A stretch of DNA of 64,000 bases from CAXMST01 sp963790085 (GTDB lineage: Bacteria > Actinomycetota > Thermoleophilia > Solirubrobacterales > 70-9). Below the pieces are notes generated by a model. The model saw only the letters and a list, made by a program, of their open reading frames with translations, ran no database searches and was not told the DNA's origin. The translations under genes were made by a program, and so were the position numbers. The stretch's first letter is position 1. The number at the start of each line of letters is the position of its first letter. The stretch covers positions 39,259 to 103,258 of the forward strand of contig CAWBNH010000005.1 of the NCBI GenBank assembly GCA_963790085.1. Direction: 5' to 3'. This document shows, in pieces, positions 33,965 through 42,061 of the stretch.

Positions 33965-34937
33965 CGGCCCCGACGCGGCGCTGGTCGGCGCCGCGCTGAG
34001 CGCGGCCGGCGAGGAGCCCGGGGTGGTGCGCCTCGCGAGGATTCCGGGCGGGGCCTCGAGGGAGGTCTACCTGGCCGAGTCCGAAGCCGGCCGCTGGGTG
34101 CTGCGCAGGGATCCCCCGGGCGCCGAGTCGTTCGCGCCGCTGGCGGTCGAGCATCAGATCCTCGGGGCGGCCGCCGCGGCCGGGGTGCCCGTGCCACGAC
34201 CGATCCGCTTCGAGGGGCAGGGCGGCTCGTTCGGCAGCGCCGGCTTCCTGATGGAGCACGTCGCCGGTGACTCGGTTGCTCCGCGGCTCCTGCGGAGGGA
34301 GGAGTACGAGTCGGCCCGGCGAGCGCTGCCCGAGCAGCTCGGTCGGGCGTTGGCGCGAATCCACGCGATCGATCCCCGCTCGGTCACGGACCTGCCGATG
34401 CCGGAGGGCGATCCGGCGATCGCGGCCTGCGAGCTGTGGGAGTCGGAGATCGACCGGGTCGGCGAGCCGCTGCCGGCCGTCGAGGCCGGGCTTCGATGGC
34501 TGCGCCTCAACCCGCCGCCGCCGCCGTCGCGGCAGGCGCTGGTTCACGGCGACTTTCGGCTCGGCAACTTCATCGTCGACGATGACGGCCTGGCCGCGGT
34601 GATCGACTGGGAGTTGGCTCACGCGGGCGACCCGGCCGAGGACATCGGCTGGCTGACGATTCGCTCCTGGCGCTTCGGCAACGACGACCTGCCGGTTGCG
34701 GGGATCGGAGCGCTCGAGCCGTTCCTCGCCGCCTACGAGGCTGCCGGAGGCGTGGCGCCCGCCGCCGAGCGGCTGCGATGGTGGGAGGCGATGGGCAACG
34801 TCAAGTGGGCGGTGATCTGCGCCCGACAGGCCCACGACCATCTCGACGGGCGCAGGGTCAGTCACGAGCTCGCTTCGCTGGGGCGTCGCATCTGCGAGCC
34901 CGAGTGGGACCTGCTCGAGCTGGTCGGGGGCGGCTAG
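33957..34937 (+). CDS. Phosphotransferase, aminoglycoside-phosphotransferase/choline-kinase fold
   Basis: About 326 residues from GTG 33957 (335 from GTG 33930). Kinase-like features: GGASREVYLAESEAGRWVLR (P-loop and Lys-like region), Brenner motif HGDFRLGNFIVDDDGLAAVIDWELAH (catalytic Asp) and DIGWL. This subclass often accompanies acyl-CoA dehydrogenases and DUF6285 genes in actinobacteria; its substrate is unknown and antibiotic resistance is not implied. It overlaps the upstream gene and shares one base with the next. Confidence 0.8.
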   Translation: MTDGPDAALVGAALSAAGEEPGVVRLARIPGGASREVYLAESEAGRWVLRRDPPGAESFAPLAVEHQILGAAAAAGVPVPRPIRFEGQGGSFGSAGFLMEHVAGDSVAPRLLRREEYESARRALPEQLGRALARIHAIDPRSVTDLPMPEGDPAIAACELWESEIDRVGEPLPAVEAGLRWLRLNPPPPPSRQALVHGDFRLGNFIVDDDGLAAVIDWELAHAGDPAEDIGWLTIRSWRFGNDDLPVAGIGALEPFLAAYEAAGGVAPAAERLRWWEAMGNVKWAVICARQAHDHLDGRRVSHELASLGRRICEPEWDLLELVGGG

Positions 34938-35326
34938 TGCAGGATCGACCGACCGCCCCCGAGCTGCTCGACGCCGTCGCCGGCTACCTGTTCGCCGAGC
35001 TCCGCCCGACGGTCGTTCGTGAGCAGCGCTTCCCGCTGCTGGTCGCGGCAAACCTGTGCGCAGTCGTCGCCCGTGAGCTCCGCGCCGGCTCCGACCCGGA
35101 CCTCGCGGACCTGGCCCTGTTTCGGGAGGCGGCCGGCTCGCCGCCGACGGAGCCGCTCGTGCCGGTCGTGGCGCGCCCCGAGGCGGAGGCACGGAGGGCG
35201 GCCGCGGAGCTCGCCAAGCTGATCAGGGAAGGACGGCTCGACGGCCGCCTTGCCGAGACCGTGTCGATGCTCCGCGAGCACGTCCGTCGGAAGCTCGAGG
35301 TGGCGCGACCCGGCTACGACGTCTAG
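34937..35326 (+). CDS. DUF6285 protein
   Basis: 129 residues, mostly helical: PTAPELLDAVAGYLFAELRP, FPLLVAANLCAVVARELRAG, ETVSMLREHVRRKLEVARPGY. GTG start lies on the stop of the phosphotransferase gene, matching the widespread pairing of these two families. Probably a dedicated partner of the kinase-like protein; function unknown. Confidence 0.75.
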   Translation: MQDRPTAPELLDAVAGYLFAELRPTVVREQRFPLLVAANLCAVVARELRAGSDPDLADLALFREAAGSPPTEPLVPVVARPEAEARRAAAELAKLIREGRLDGRLAETVSMLREHVRRKLEVARPGYDV

Positions 35327-35334
35327 CCGGTCAC

Positions 35335-36060
35335 TCAGCGCCAGCCGCCCCGGTCGCGCAGGGCCCGGGTCAGCGACATGGTGTTCAGCGAGGCCCCGCC
35401 GTCGACGCCGATCGCCTCGCCGGTGATGTATGCGGCGTCCTCGGAGCAGAGAAATACGGCCAGCGCCGCGACCTCCTCCGGCCGCGCAAGGCGACCCATC
35501 GGAAGCAGCTCGTCCAGCGCCTCGAGGATCTCGGCGGGCATCTCCCTGACCTTCTCGGTCGCGACCATGCCCGGCAGGATCGCGTTGGCGGTGATCCCGC
35601 GGCGGACGTTCTCCGCGGCGATCGTCTTCGTCATCCCGACCAGCCCCGCCTTCGACGCGGCATACGCGACCTGCCCGGGCAGGCCGTCGCGCGCGGCGCC
35701 GCTCGAGATCACGATCACGCGACCCCAGCGGCGCTCGCGCATACCCCCCAGGCAGGCCTGCACGGCCCTGAACGCGCCGGTCAGGTTGACGTCGAGGTCC
35801 TGCGCCCATGCCTCGGCCTCCATCCGGTCGGCCGCGGCGATCGTGTCGGTGATCGCCGCGTTCGAGACGCAGATGTCGATCTCGGAGAGATCCGGCAGCG
35901 GATCGGTCCTCAGGTCGATCGTCAGATCGCACCCCGGATCGCGGTCCAAGGTGACGACCTCGATCCCCGCGCCGCGTAGCCGCAGCGCGATTGCGGCGCC
36001 GATCCCCCGCGCGCCGCCGGTGACGAGGGCCGTTCGTGGCTTTTCGGCTCGATCCGGCAT
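35335..36060 (-). CDS. Short-chain dehydrogenase/reductase
   Basis: 241 residues, classical SDR. NAD(P) motif TGGARGIGAAIALRL near residue 15, an NNAG-like SNAA (CVSNAAITDTI), and the catalytic Ser-Tyr-Lys set in ISSGAARDGLPGQVAYAASKAG. GVDGGASLNTM ends the protein. An Asp after strand 2 (TLDRDPG) suggests NAD(H). Substrate unknown. It follows the methyltransferase gene by six bases on the minus strand, so one transcript is likely. Confidence 0.88.
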   Translation of the reverse strand: MPDRAEKPRTALVTGGARGIGAAIALRLRGAGIEVVTLDRDPGCDLTIDLRTDPLPDLSEIDICVSNAAITDTIAAADRMEAEAWAQDLDVNLTGAFRAVQACLGGMRERRWGRVIVISSGAARDGLPGQVAYAASKAGLVGMTKTIAAENVRRGITANAILPGMVATEKVREMPAEILEALDELLPMGRLARPEEVAALAVFLCSEDAAYITGEAIGVDGGASLNTMSLTRALRDRGGWR

Positions 36061-36066
36061 CCGCCC

Positions 36067-36609
36067 TCAATCGTAGGCGGCGGCCACGACCGCGAGATCG
36101 TCCGCCCGCCACCGCACCTCCCCGCCACACCACTCGGCCAGATCCTCGGCCCGCTCGGGGAAGTCGAACCCCGGCTCGATCGGCGTCACCCGGTCCGGGC
36201 CCGCGACGACGTCGCCGACGACCATCGCCCGTGACTGCTCGCGAACCCGGCGGAAGAGGTCACGCTTGCCCTCCGCCCGCAGGTGATGAACGCTGAGCAC
36301 GGCGATCACCAGGTCCCAGGGGCCGTCCGGAAGCGGGTCCTCGAATCGCGCGAGCCGGACCTCGATCCCCATCTCACGGGCCCGGAAGACCATCTCCGGT
36401 GAGTGGTCGAGGCCGGTGATCTCCACCTCGGGGTATCGGTCGAGCAGACGCCGGGAGGTCTCGCCGGTGCCGATCCCGAGGTCGAGCGCCCGGATCGGGG
36501 CGAACGGCACCGCTTCGATCGCCGCGCCCTGGAGCTCGTCGAAGCGCGGCACCTCGGAGCGGATCGTCTCCAGGTAGCTCTCCGGATCCCAGTGGAATTG
36601 TGCGCTCAT
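36067..36609 (-). CDS. Class I SAM-dependent methyltransferase
   Basis: 180 residues. Motif I RALDLGIGTGETSRRLL, an acidic residue after strand 2 (ITGLDHSPEMV) and DLVIAVLSVHHL are typical of small-molecule methyltransferases. It keeps the SAM site but no substrate-specific motif. First gene of the minus-strand pair with the SDR. Confidence 0.85.
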   Translation of the reverse strand: MSAQFHWDPESYLETIRSEVPRFDELQGAAIEAVPFAPIRALDLGIGTGETSRRLLDRYPEVEITGLDHSPEMVFRAREMGIEVRLARFEDPLPDGPWDLVIAVLSVHHLRAEGKRDLFRRVREQSRAMVVGDVVAGPDRVTPIEPGFDFPERAEDLAEWCGGEVRWRADDLAVVAAAYD

Positions 36610-36651
36610 CGATGCGGTTGACGTCGGTGGTGATCAGCCCAGGGAGGCCTC

Positions 36652-36657
36652 TAACCT
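36652..36657 (+). promoter_or_regulatory. -10 box TAACCT for the DUF177 gene
   Basis: TAACCT lies 8 bases before the ATG at 36666. Confidence 0.5.
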
Positions 36658-36665
36658 CAGAGCCT

Positions 36666-37190
36666 ATGGAACCCGGAACCGGCGAGATCGATCTCGAGCA
36701 ACTCGGGCTGCGGAGCGGGCAGGCTGAGACGATCGTGCTCGAGCTGCAGCCGCCGCCGCCGGTGGTCGGCGGGGTCGAGCTCCGGATCGACGGTGGTGGC
36801 GTCGAAGCCCGAGTCGACGTCTCCCGCACGAGCTCGGGGTTTGCTCTCCGGCTGGTCGCCGACACGGGCGTCAGCGGGCCCTGCATTCGCTGTCTCGAGC
36901 CGGCCTCGCTGGCGATTCCGATCGAGGCCCGGGAGGTCGAGCAGGACGACTCCGAGGACGACGAGTTGAGCTCTCCCTACGTCGAGGACGGAGTGCTGGA
37001 CGTCGGCTCCTGGCTGCACGACGCGATCACGCTGGCGTTGCCGGAGAAGCTCCTCTGCAGGGCCGACTGCGCCGGGCTCTGCCCGGAGTGTGGAATCCCG
37101 CTCAACGACCTCGAGCCCGGCGTGCACCGCCACGAGGTCCCCCGCGACCCGCGGTTCGCGAAGCTGCGGGAGCTCGAGGAGGGCCCCTAG
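36666..37190 (+). CDS. DUF177 (YceD) protein
   Basis: 174 residues, the protein usually encoded before L32 and linked to 23S rRNA processing or stability. CIRCLEPA and the Cys-rich CRADCAGLCPECGIPLND are the family signatures and probably bind zinc. It leads the rpmF-plsX-acpP-rnc block. Confidence 0.88.
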   Translation: MEPGTGEIDLEQLGLRSGQAETIVLELQPPPPVVGGVELRIDGGGVEARVDVSRTSSGFALRLVADTGVSGPCIRCLEPASLAIPIEAREVEQDDSEDDELSSPYVEDGVLDVGSWLHDAITLALPEKLLCRADCAGLCPECGIPLNDLEPGVHRHEVPRDPRFAKLRELEEGP

Positions 37191-37231
37191 CCGGGGCCGA
37201 TCACCGCCGGCGACGCCGATCCGGATCTCGC

Positions 37232-37237
37232 TACCAT
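37232..37237 (+). promoter_or_regulatory. -10 box TACCAT for rpmF
   Basis: TACCAT lies 10 bases before the ATG at 37248, with the same hexamer, spacing and flanks as the rpmB start region. Confidence 0.5.
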
Positions 37238-37247
37238 GCCCGCTCCG

Positions 37248-37460
37248 ATGGCCGTACCGAAGAAACGCCAGTCCAGTGCCCGCCGCGACCGGCGGCGCAG
37301 TCACGATGCGATCGCCGCACCGCGGCTGAACGAGTGCCCGCAGTGCCACAGCCCGCGGCTCCCGCACCGGGTCTGCCCGACGTGCGGGACCTACAAGGGC
37401 CGCGAGGTCGTCGAGTTCGACGAGCCCTCGCTGGATACCCCGGCCGCCGAGGCCGAGTAG
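37248..37460 (+). CDS. rpmF: 50S ribosomal protein L32
   Basis: 70 residues. MAVPKKRQSSARRDRRRSHD is the L32 start, and the zinc site is CPQC and CPTC around a short loop. A 15-residue acidic tail follows the usual end. ATG 37248 is preferred over 37236 by homology. Its stop shares one base with the plsX start (TAGTG). Confidence 0.95.
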   Translation: MAVPKKRQSSARRDRRRSHDAIAAPRLNECPQCHSPRLPHRVCPTCGTYKGREVVEFDEPSLDTPAAEAE

Positions 37461-38551
37461 TGCCGGGCCCAGCCGCGCCGACCGGCGCGGACGCGGAGCC
37501 CGATCAGCTTGTGGTCGCCTTCGACGCGCTTGGCGCCGAGGGAGGCCCGGACGTCGTCGTCGAGGGCATCGGGATGGCGGTCGGCGACGGGATCTCGGTT
37601 CGCGCCTTCGGCCGCCGGGACGAGCTCAGCCGGCTCTCGGCGCTGAGCGGCGTCGAGGTTGTCGAGGCGCCCGGACTGATCGCCAACGACGCCGACCCGG
37701 TGGCCGCGGTCCGCTCGAGCCCCGACGCGTCGATCGTGCGGGCCGCCGCCGACGTCGCCGACGGGCGCTCCGACGCCCTCGCCAGCCCCGGCTCGACCGG
37801 GGCGACGATGGCGGCGGCGCTGTTTGCCCTGAAGCGACTGCGGGCGGTGCAGCGACCGGCGCTCGCCGTGCAGCTGCCCGCGCCCGGTCTCGAGCGGCCG
37901 GTCCTGATGCTCGACGTGGGCGCGAACTCCGATGCGCGCCCGTCCCACCTGGTCCAGTTCGCCCACCTGGGATCGGCCTTCGCAGAGGTCGTGCTCGGCA
38001 TCGAGACCCCGCGGGTGGCACTGCTGTCGGTCGGCGAGGAGGCGAAGAAGGGCTCGCAGCTCGTGGTCGAGGCCCACCGGCTGCTCGCCGCGGGCGCAAC
38101 GATCCGATTCATCGGCAACGTCGAGGGTCGCGACCTGCTCAGCGGCGACGCCGACGTGATCGTCACCGACGGCTTCACCGGCAACGTCGCCCTGAAGACG
38201 ATCGAGGGCACCGCCTCGGCAGTCGGCGACGCGGTCAGGGCCGCTGCCCGCTCCGGCCCGCGGGCGGCGCTCGGCGGGCTGCTCCTCAGGCCCGCCCTCG
38301 GCGACCTTCGGTCCAGCCTCGACCCCGACCGGACCGGCGGGGCGATCTTGCTCGGCCTCCGGGGCGTCGCCGTCGTCGGGCACGGCTCCGCCGGCCCCGA
38401 GGGCATCGCCAACCAGATCCGGATGGCGGCGCGGGCGGTCGAGCAGGGCGCGGTCGCGGGGATGGCCGCGCTGCTCGAGCGCAGCGGCGTCGGCCGCGCG
38501 TCGCTCCGCGATCGGGCTGCTGCGGCGGTGGACGGCGGCGGCCAGTCGTGA
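37460..38551 (+). CDS. plsX: Phosphate acyltransferase PlsX
   Basis: Turns acyl-ACP into acyl-phosphate for phospholipid synthesis. 363 residues. Motifs: VVAFDALGAEGGPDVVVEGI, SPGSTGATMAAALFALKRL, LMLDVGANSDARP and VTDGFTGNVALKTIEG. A long frame is open upstream through rpmF, but only the GTG at 37460 fits the protein start. The usual PlsX opening MGGD is AFDALGAEGG here, a mild divergence. Confidence 0.93.
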   Translation: MPGPAAPTGADAEPDQLVVAFDALGAEGGPDVVVEGIGMAVGDGISVRAFGRRDELSRLSALSGVEVVEAPGLIANDADPVAAVRSSPDASIVRAAADVADGRSDALASPGSTGATMAAALFALKRLRAVQRPALAVQLPAPGLERPVLMLDVGANSDARPSHLVQFAHLGSAFAEVVLGIETPRVALLSVGEEAKKGSQLVVEAHRLLAAGATIRFIGNVEGRDLLSGDADVIVTDGFTGNVALKTIEGTASAVGDAVRAAARSGPRAALGGLLLRPALGDLRSSLDPDRTGGAILLGLRGVAVVGHGSAGPEGIANQIRMAARAVEQGAVAGMAALLERSGVGRASLRDRAAAAVDGGGQS

Positions 38552-38571
38552 TAGACAGATGCACCGCCCGC

Positions 38572-38588
38572 CGGCACCGTCGGTGCCG
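38572..38588 (+). promoter_or_regulatory. Hairpin in the acpP leader
   Basis: CGGCACC (38572-38578), loop GTC, GGTGCCG (38582-38588): a perfect 7-bp stem in the 53-base gap before acpP. It could be a transcript-stabilising or attenuating structure that sets ACP level apart from plsX. Confidence 0.35.
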
Positions 38589-38604
38589 CGCGGAGCAGCC
38601 AACG

Positions 38605-38871
38605 ATGACCGACGCACCGAGCAGCAGCCGCGAGCAGATCCTCGAGATGGTCCGCGGGCACCTCTCGACCGAGCTCGAGATCAGCCCTTCGGAGATCCGG
38701 GAGGAGATCCGCTTCCGCGAGGACCTCGATGCCGACTCGCTCGATCTATATGAGCTGGTGATGGAGCTCGAGGACGCCTACGGGATCGCGATGAGCGAGG
38801 AGGAGGCGGCGCGGATCGAGACCGTCGGCGACGCGGTCGAGTTCGTGTTCACGAGGCTGCCCGGGTCCTGA
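38605..38871 (+). CDS. acpP: Acyl carrier protein
   Basis: 88 residues, acidic and helical. The phosphopantetheine attachment serine is S45 in DLDADSLDLYELVM, matching the DSL motif of ACPs. ATG 38605 fits the usual start about ten residues before helix 1. Sits between plsX and rnc as in many bacteria. Confidence 0.95.
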   Translation: MTDAPSSSREQILEMVRGHLSTELEISPSEIREEIRFREDLDADSLDLYELVMELEDAYGIAMSEEEAARIETVGDAVEFVFTRLPGS

Positions 38872-38873
38872 GC

Positions 38874-39587
38874 TTGGCCTCGCCCGACGACCGCGAGGCG
38901 GCCGCCGCCGCGGCCGTGGCCCCACTGGCCGCACTGATCGCCGAGTTGTCCGATGCCGCCCGCGAGCAGGCGATCACCCACAGCTCCTGGGCCGAGCGCC
39001 GGGTCCACTCGTGGGGGCGCCCGGCGTTCCTCGGCGACAGCGTGCTTGGCCTGCTCGTCGCCGAGGAGCTCTATCGGCGATTCCCCCGCTCCGACATCGG
39101 CCGCCTGACCAAGATCCACGGGCAGGCGGTCAGCGGACGTGCCTGCGCGGAGGTCGCGCGCCGGCTCGACGTGCCGGCGATGCTGCGGTCGGTGCAGCAG
39201 GGGCCGGTCGACGGTGGGATCGCGGTCGAGGAGCTGACCGCAAGCGAGCGGGCGATGGCGTCCGTGACCGAGGCCCTGATCGGAGCCGCCTACCTCGAGC
39301 TCGGGATGGAGCGGACCGGCCCGGCGGTGCTGGCCGCCTTCGGCCCCGAGATCGACCTCGCCAGCGAGACGCTGCTCGACTTCAAGTCCGCCCTCCAGGA
39401 GCTGCTCGCCAGGCGCGGCGAGCTCGTCCAGTACGTCGTCATCGAGGAGTCCGGGCCGCCGCACGATCGGCGCTTCGAGGTCGAGGTCAGGGCCGGCAGC
39501 CGGACGCTCGGCGCGGGCTCGGGACCGAGCAAGAAGGCGGCGGAGCAGGCAGCGGCGGCCGCGGCGCTCGAGTCCGAGCCCGCCTGA
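38874..39587 (+). CDS. rnc: RNase III-fold protein with altered active site
   Basis: 237 residues, TTG start two bases after acpP. The RNase III helix bundle (AITHSSW, PAFLGDSVLGLLVAEELY, TEALIGAAYLELG) and a C-terminal dsRNA-binding domain (DFKSALQELLARRG, GSGPSKKAAEQAAAAAALE) are clear. However, of the six acidic residues of the catalytic site only D55 and E133 remain; the others read G48, A51, I75 and S130. Position between acpP and smc marks it as the rnc orthologue. It may be weakly active, use another metal arrangement, or only bind dsRNA. Confidence 0.9.
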   Translation: MASPDDREAAAAAAVAPLAALIAELSDAAREQAITHSSWAERRVHSWGRPAFLGDSVLGLLVAEELYRRFPRSDIGRLTKIHGQAVSGRACAEVARRLDVPAMLRSVQQGPVDGGIAVEELTASERAMASVTEALIGAAYLELGMERTGPAVLAAFGPEIDLASETLLDFKSALQELLARRGELVQYVVIEESGPPHDRRFEVEVRAGSRTLGAGSGPSKKAAEQAAAAAALESEPA

Positions 39588-39646
39588 GAGCCGCCGGGCG
39601 CGATCACGTCCGACCGATTGACGACGCTTACGGGCACACGGGCTAG

Positions 39647-42016
39647 ATGCATCTCAAGTCGATAACCCTGAAGGGCTTCAAGTCCTTCCCCGAGCGCACC
39701 AAGCTGGAGTTCTCTCCGGGCGTCAGCGTGATCGTCGGACCGAACGGCTGCGGCAAGTCGAACATCACCGACGGCGTCCTCTGGGCGCTCGGAGAGCAGA
39801 GCCCGCTCGCCGTCCGCGGGCAGTCGATGCGGGACGTGATCTTCGCCGGCGGCCGTGATCGCCCGGCCCGCGATGCGGCCGAGGTCGAGGTGGTGATCGA
39901 CAACTCCGATGGTGCCGCGGGCTCGGAGTTCTCGGAGATCTCGGTGCTTCGCAGGCTCGGCCGGGACGGCGAGGGCGGTTATCGCCTGAACGGAGCGAAC
40001 TGTCGCCTCGCCGATGTCACGGATGCGCTCTCCGACGCGAGCCTCGGCCGCGAGATGCACTCGGTGATCGGCCAGGGGAAGGTCGAGGAGATCGTCCTTT
40101 CGAAGCCACGAGAGCGGCGGCTGCTGATCGAGGAGGCAGCCGGCCTCGGCAAGCACCGAAAGCGCCGCCGACGAGCGCAGCTGAAGCTGCGGCGGACGCG
40201 GGCGAACCTCGATCGCGCGCTCGATGTCGAGCGCGAGGCGCGCTCTCGCCTGCGTCCGCTCCGGCGCCAGGCAAACGCCGCCGAAACCCACTCACGGCTC
40301 GAGCGGCAGACGATGGAGCAGCAGCTGCGACTGCTCTGCGATCGCCTGGCGATGGGCGGCGGGGACCTGCGCAAGGCTGAGGCAGAGGCGAAGGCCGCGC
40401 GCGACGATCGCGGGGCCGTCGAGTCCGACCTGGCCCGGATCAGCGAGCGCCGCTCCGGCATCGAGGAGACGCTCGCCGCCCGCGACCAGGAGCGGACGGC
40501 GATCTGGGGCGATCTGACCGCACTCCGTGCCGCCCACGAGCGCCTCGGAGCGCGCACCGAGGCGACCGCGGCTCGCGAGGTCGAGCTGCGGGCAGCCGTC
40601 GGGCGCAGGCGAGAGCGGCTCGGCGCCCTGGCCACCGAGCTGAAGGCAACGCACCAGGATGCCGAGGCGGCCCTTGCGAAGGAGCTGGAGGCGGCGTCGG
40701 CCGCGCTCGCCGAGGCGCTCGCCGCCGCCGAGATCGCCGCCGCGGAATCGTCGGTCGAGCTGCGTCTCCGCGCCCTGGCCGAGGTCCGTGGCGCATCCGA
40801 GCGGGCCGCGCGCTCGGCGCGCCGGGCCGAGGATCTGCTCGGCCATCGGCGTCAGGACTCGCTCGAGCGCAGGCTCGAGGCCGAGACCGCCCTGGTTGAC
40901 ACGCTCGGCTCCCTGGCCGAGTCGCTGGGTGCCGCCCGCGATGCCGTCGGCGCCCGCGCCGCCGCGCTCGAGGAGCGGGTGATCGGCCGGGCCACCGGCG
41001 ACGATCTCACCGGCGAGCTCCGGGACTGCTCACGGGCGGAGGCCGAGCTTCAGGCGAAGCTCCGGGGGATCGCCGAGCGGGTCACCGAGGCCGAGGTCCG
41101 GGCGGCTCAGATCCGGGATCGGCGCGAGGAGGCCGTCACCGAGCGGGACCGTCTCGTCGAGCGGCTGGCGCTCGACGAGGCCCCCGGGCCGAAGCGGCTC
41201 TCGCAGGAGGAGCGAGCCGGGCTCGAGGCGGGGATCGAGCGTCTGATCCGCCGCCGCGAGCAGCTCGGCCCGGTGAACCCGCTGGCCGAGCGCGAGTACG
41301 AGGAGGCCAAGGCGCACGTCGACGAGCTCGAGGAGCAGCGGGAGGATCTCGAGAAGGCGCTCGCCGAGCTCGAGAAGCTGATCAAGCAGACCGATCGCGA
41401 GATCAGCGCCGCCTTCGAGGAGACCTTCGAAAAGGCCTCGAGGAACTTCGAGGAGCTGATCGAGCACATGTTCCCGGGCGGCCGTGGGCGCCTGCGGATG
41501 GTCGAGCCCCAGCGCCCCCGGCGAGTGCTCGGCGGCGCCGAGGAGGCCACCGCCGAGACCTCCGGCGACGGTGCTGAGCCGGACGGGGAGGTCGAGGAGG
41601 AGGAGGACGAGAAGGACGACGACGACCGTGGGGTCGAGATCGAGGTGACCCCGGCCGGTAAGGCGACGCGACGCCTGTCGCTGCTCTCGGGCGGGGAGAA
41701 GTCGCTGGTCGCACTGGCGTTCGTGTTCAGCGTGTTTCTCGCGCGGCCGTCTCCGTTCTACATCCTCGACGAGGTCGAGGCAGCCCTCGACGACGCAAAC
41801 ATCGACCGCTTCCTGCAGCTCGTCAGGCGCTTCAGCGACCGCGCCCAGTTCGTGATCGTCACGCACCAGAAGCGGACGATGGACGCTGCCGATGTGCTCT
41901 ACGGGGTCAGCATGCAGGACGGGGCGACGAAGGTGATCTCGCGGCGGCTCCCGCGCGAGGCCCAGATGCTGACCGGCGAGCGCGAGCCGGACGCCGCCGA
42001 TCCCGCCGCCGCCTAG
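39647..42016 (+). CDS. smc: Short SMC-family ATPase lacking a visible hinge
   Basis: 789 residues against about 1150-1200 for bacterial SMC. N-terminal head: ITLKGFKSFPERTKLEFSPG, Walker A GPNGCGKS (31-38), GQGKVEEIVLSKPRERR. C-terminal head: signature LSLLSGGEKS (677-686) and Walker B FYILDEVEAALDD with D708/E709. Between them, residues ~165-590 are continuous Ala/Glu/Arg-rich coiled coil with no Gly-rich globular hinge and no CxxC zinc hook. An acidic run (about 646-663, Glu/Asp) is inserted before the signature. The frame is uninterrupted, so this is not a frameshift. It follows rnc, the normal smc position. Confidence 0.9.
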   Translation: MHLKSITLKGFKSFPERTKLEFSPGVSVIVGPNGCGKSNITDGVLWALGEQSPLAVRGQSMRDVIFAGGRDRPARDAAEVEVVIDNSDGAAGSEFSEISVLRRLGRDGEGGYRLNGANCRLADVTDALSDASLGREMHSVIGQGKVEEIVLSKPRERRLLIEEAAGLGKHRKRRRRAQLKLRRTRANLDRALDVEREARSRLRPLRRQANAAETHSRLERQTMEQQLRLLCDRLAMGGGDLRKAEAEAKAARDDRGAVESDLARISERRSGIEETLAARDQERTAIWGDLTALRAAHERLGARTEATAAREVELRAAVGRRRERLGALATELKATHQDAEAALAKELEAASAALAEALAAAEIAAAESSVELRLRALAEVRGASERAARSARRAEDLLGHRRQDSLERRLEAETALVDTLGSLAESLGAARDAVGARAAALEERVIGRATGDDLTGELRDCSRAEAELQAKLRGIAERVTEAEVRAAQIRDRREEAVTERDRLVERLALDEAPGPKRLSQEERAGLEAGIERLIRRREQLGPVNPLAEREYEEAKAHVDELEEQREDLEKALAELEKLIKQTDREISAAFEETFEKASRNFEELIEHMFPGGRGRLRMVEPQRPRRVLGGAEEATAETSGDGAEPDGEVEEEEDEKDDDDRGVEIEVTPAGKATRRLSLLSGGEKSLVALAFVFSVFLARPSPFYILDEVEAALDDANIDRFLQLVRRFSDRAQFVIVTHQKRTMDAADVLYGVSMQDGATKVISRRLPREAQMLTGEREPDAADPAAA

Positions 42017-42047
42017 ACCCGGTGTCCGCGCCCGCCTGACGCCCGGG

Positions 42048-42053
42048 TAGCCT
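42048..42053 (+). promoter_or_regulatory. -10 box TAGCCT for ftsY
   Basis: TAGCCT lies 8 bases before the ATG at 42062; leaderless arrangement. Confidence 0.5.
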
Positions 42054-42061
42054 GCGCGGCT

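Noticed and set aside
39647..42016. Short SMC explained by frameshift or truncated gene
   Set aside because: One uninterrupted frame carries both the Walker A and the signature/Walker B halves, and neighbouring genes abut normally.
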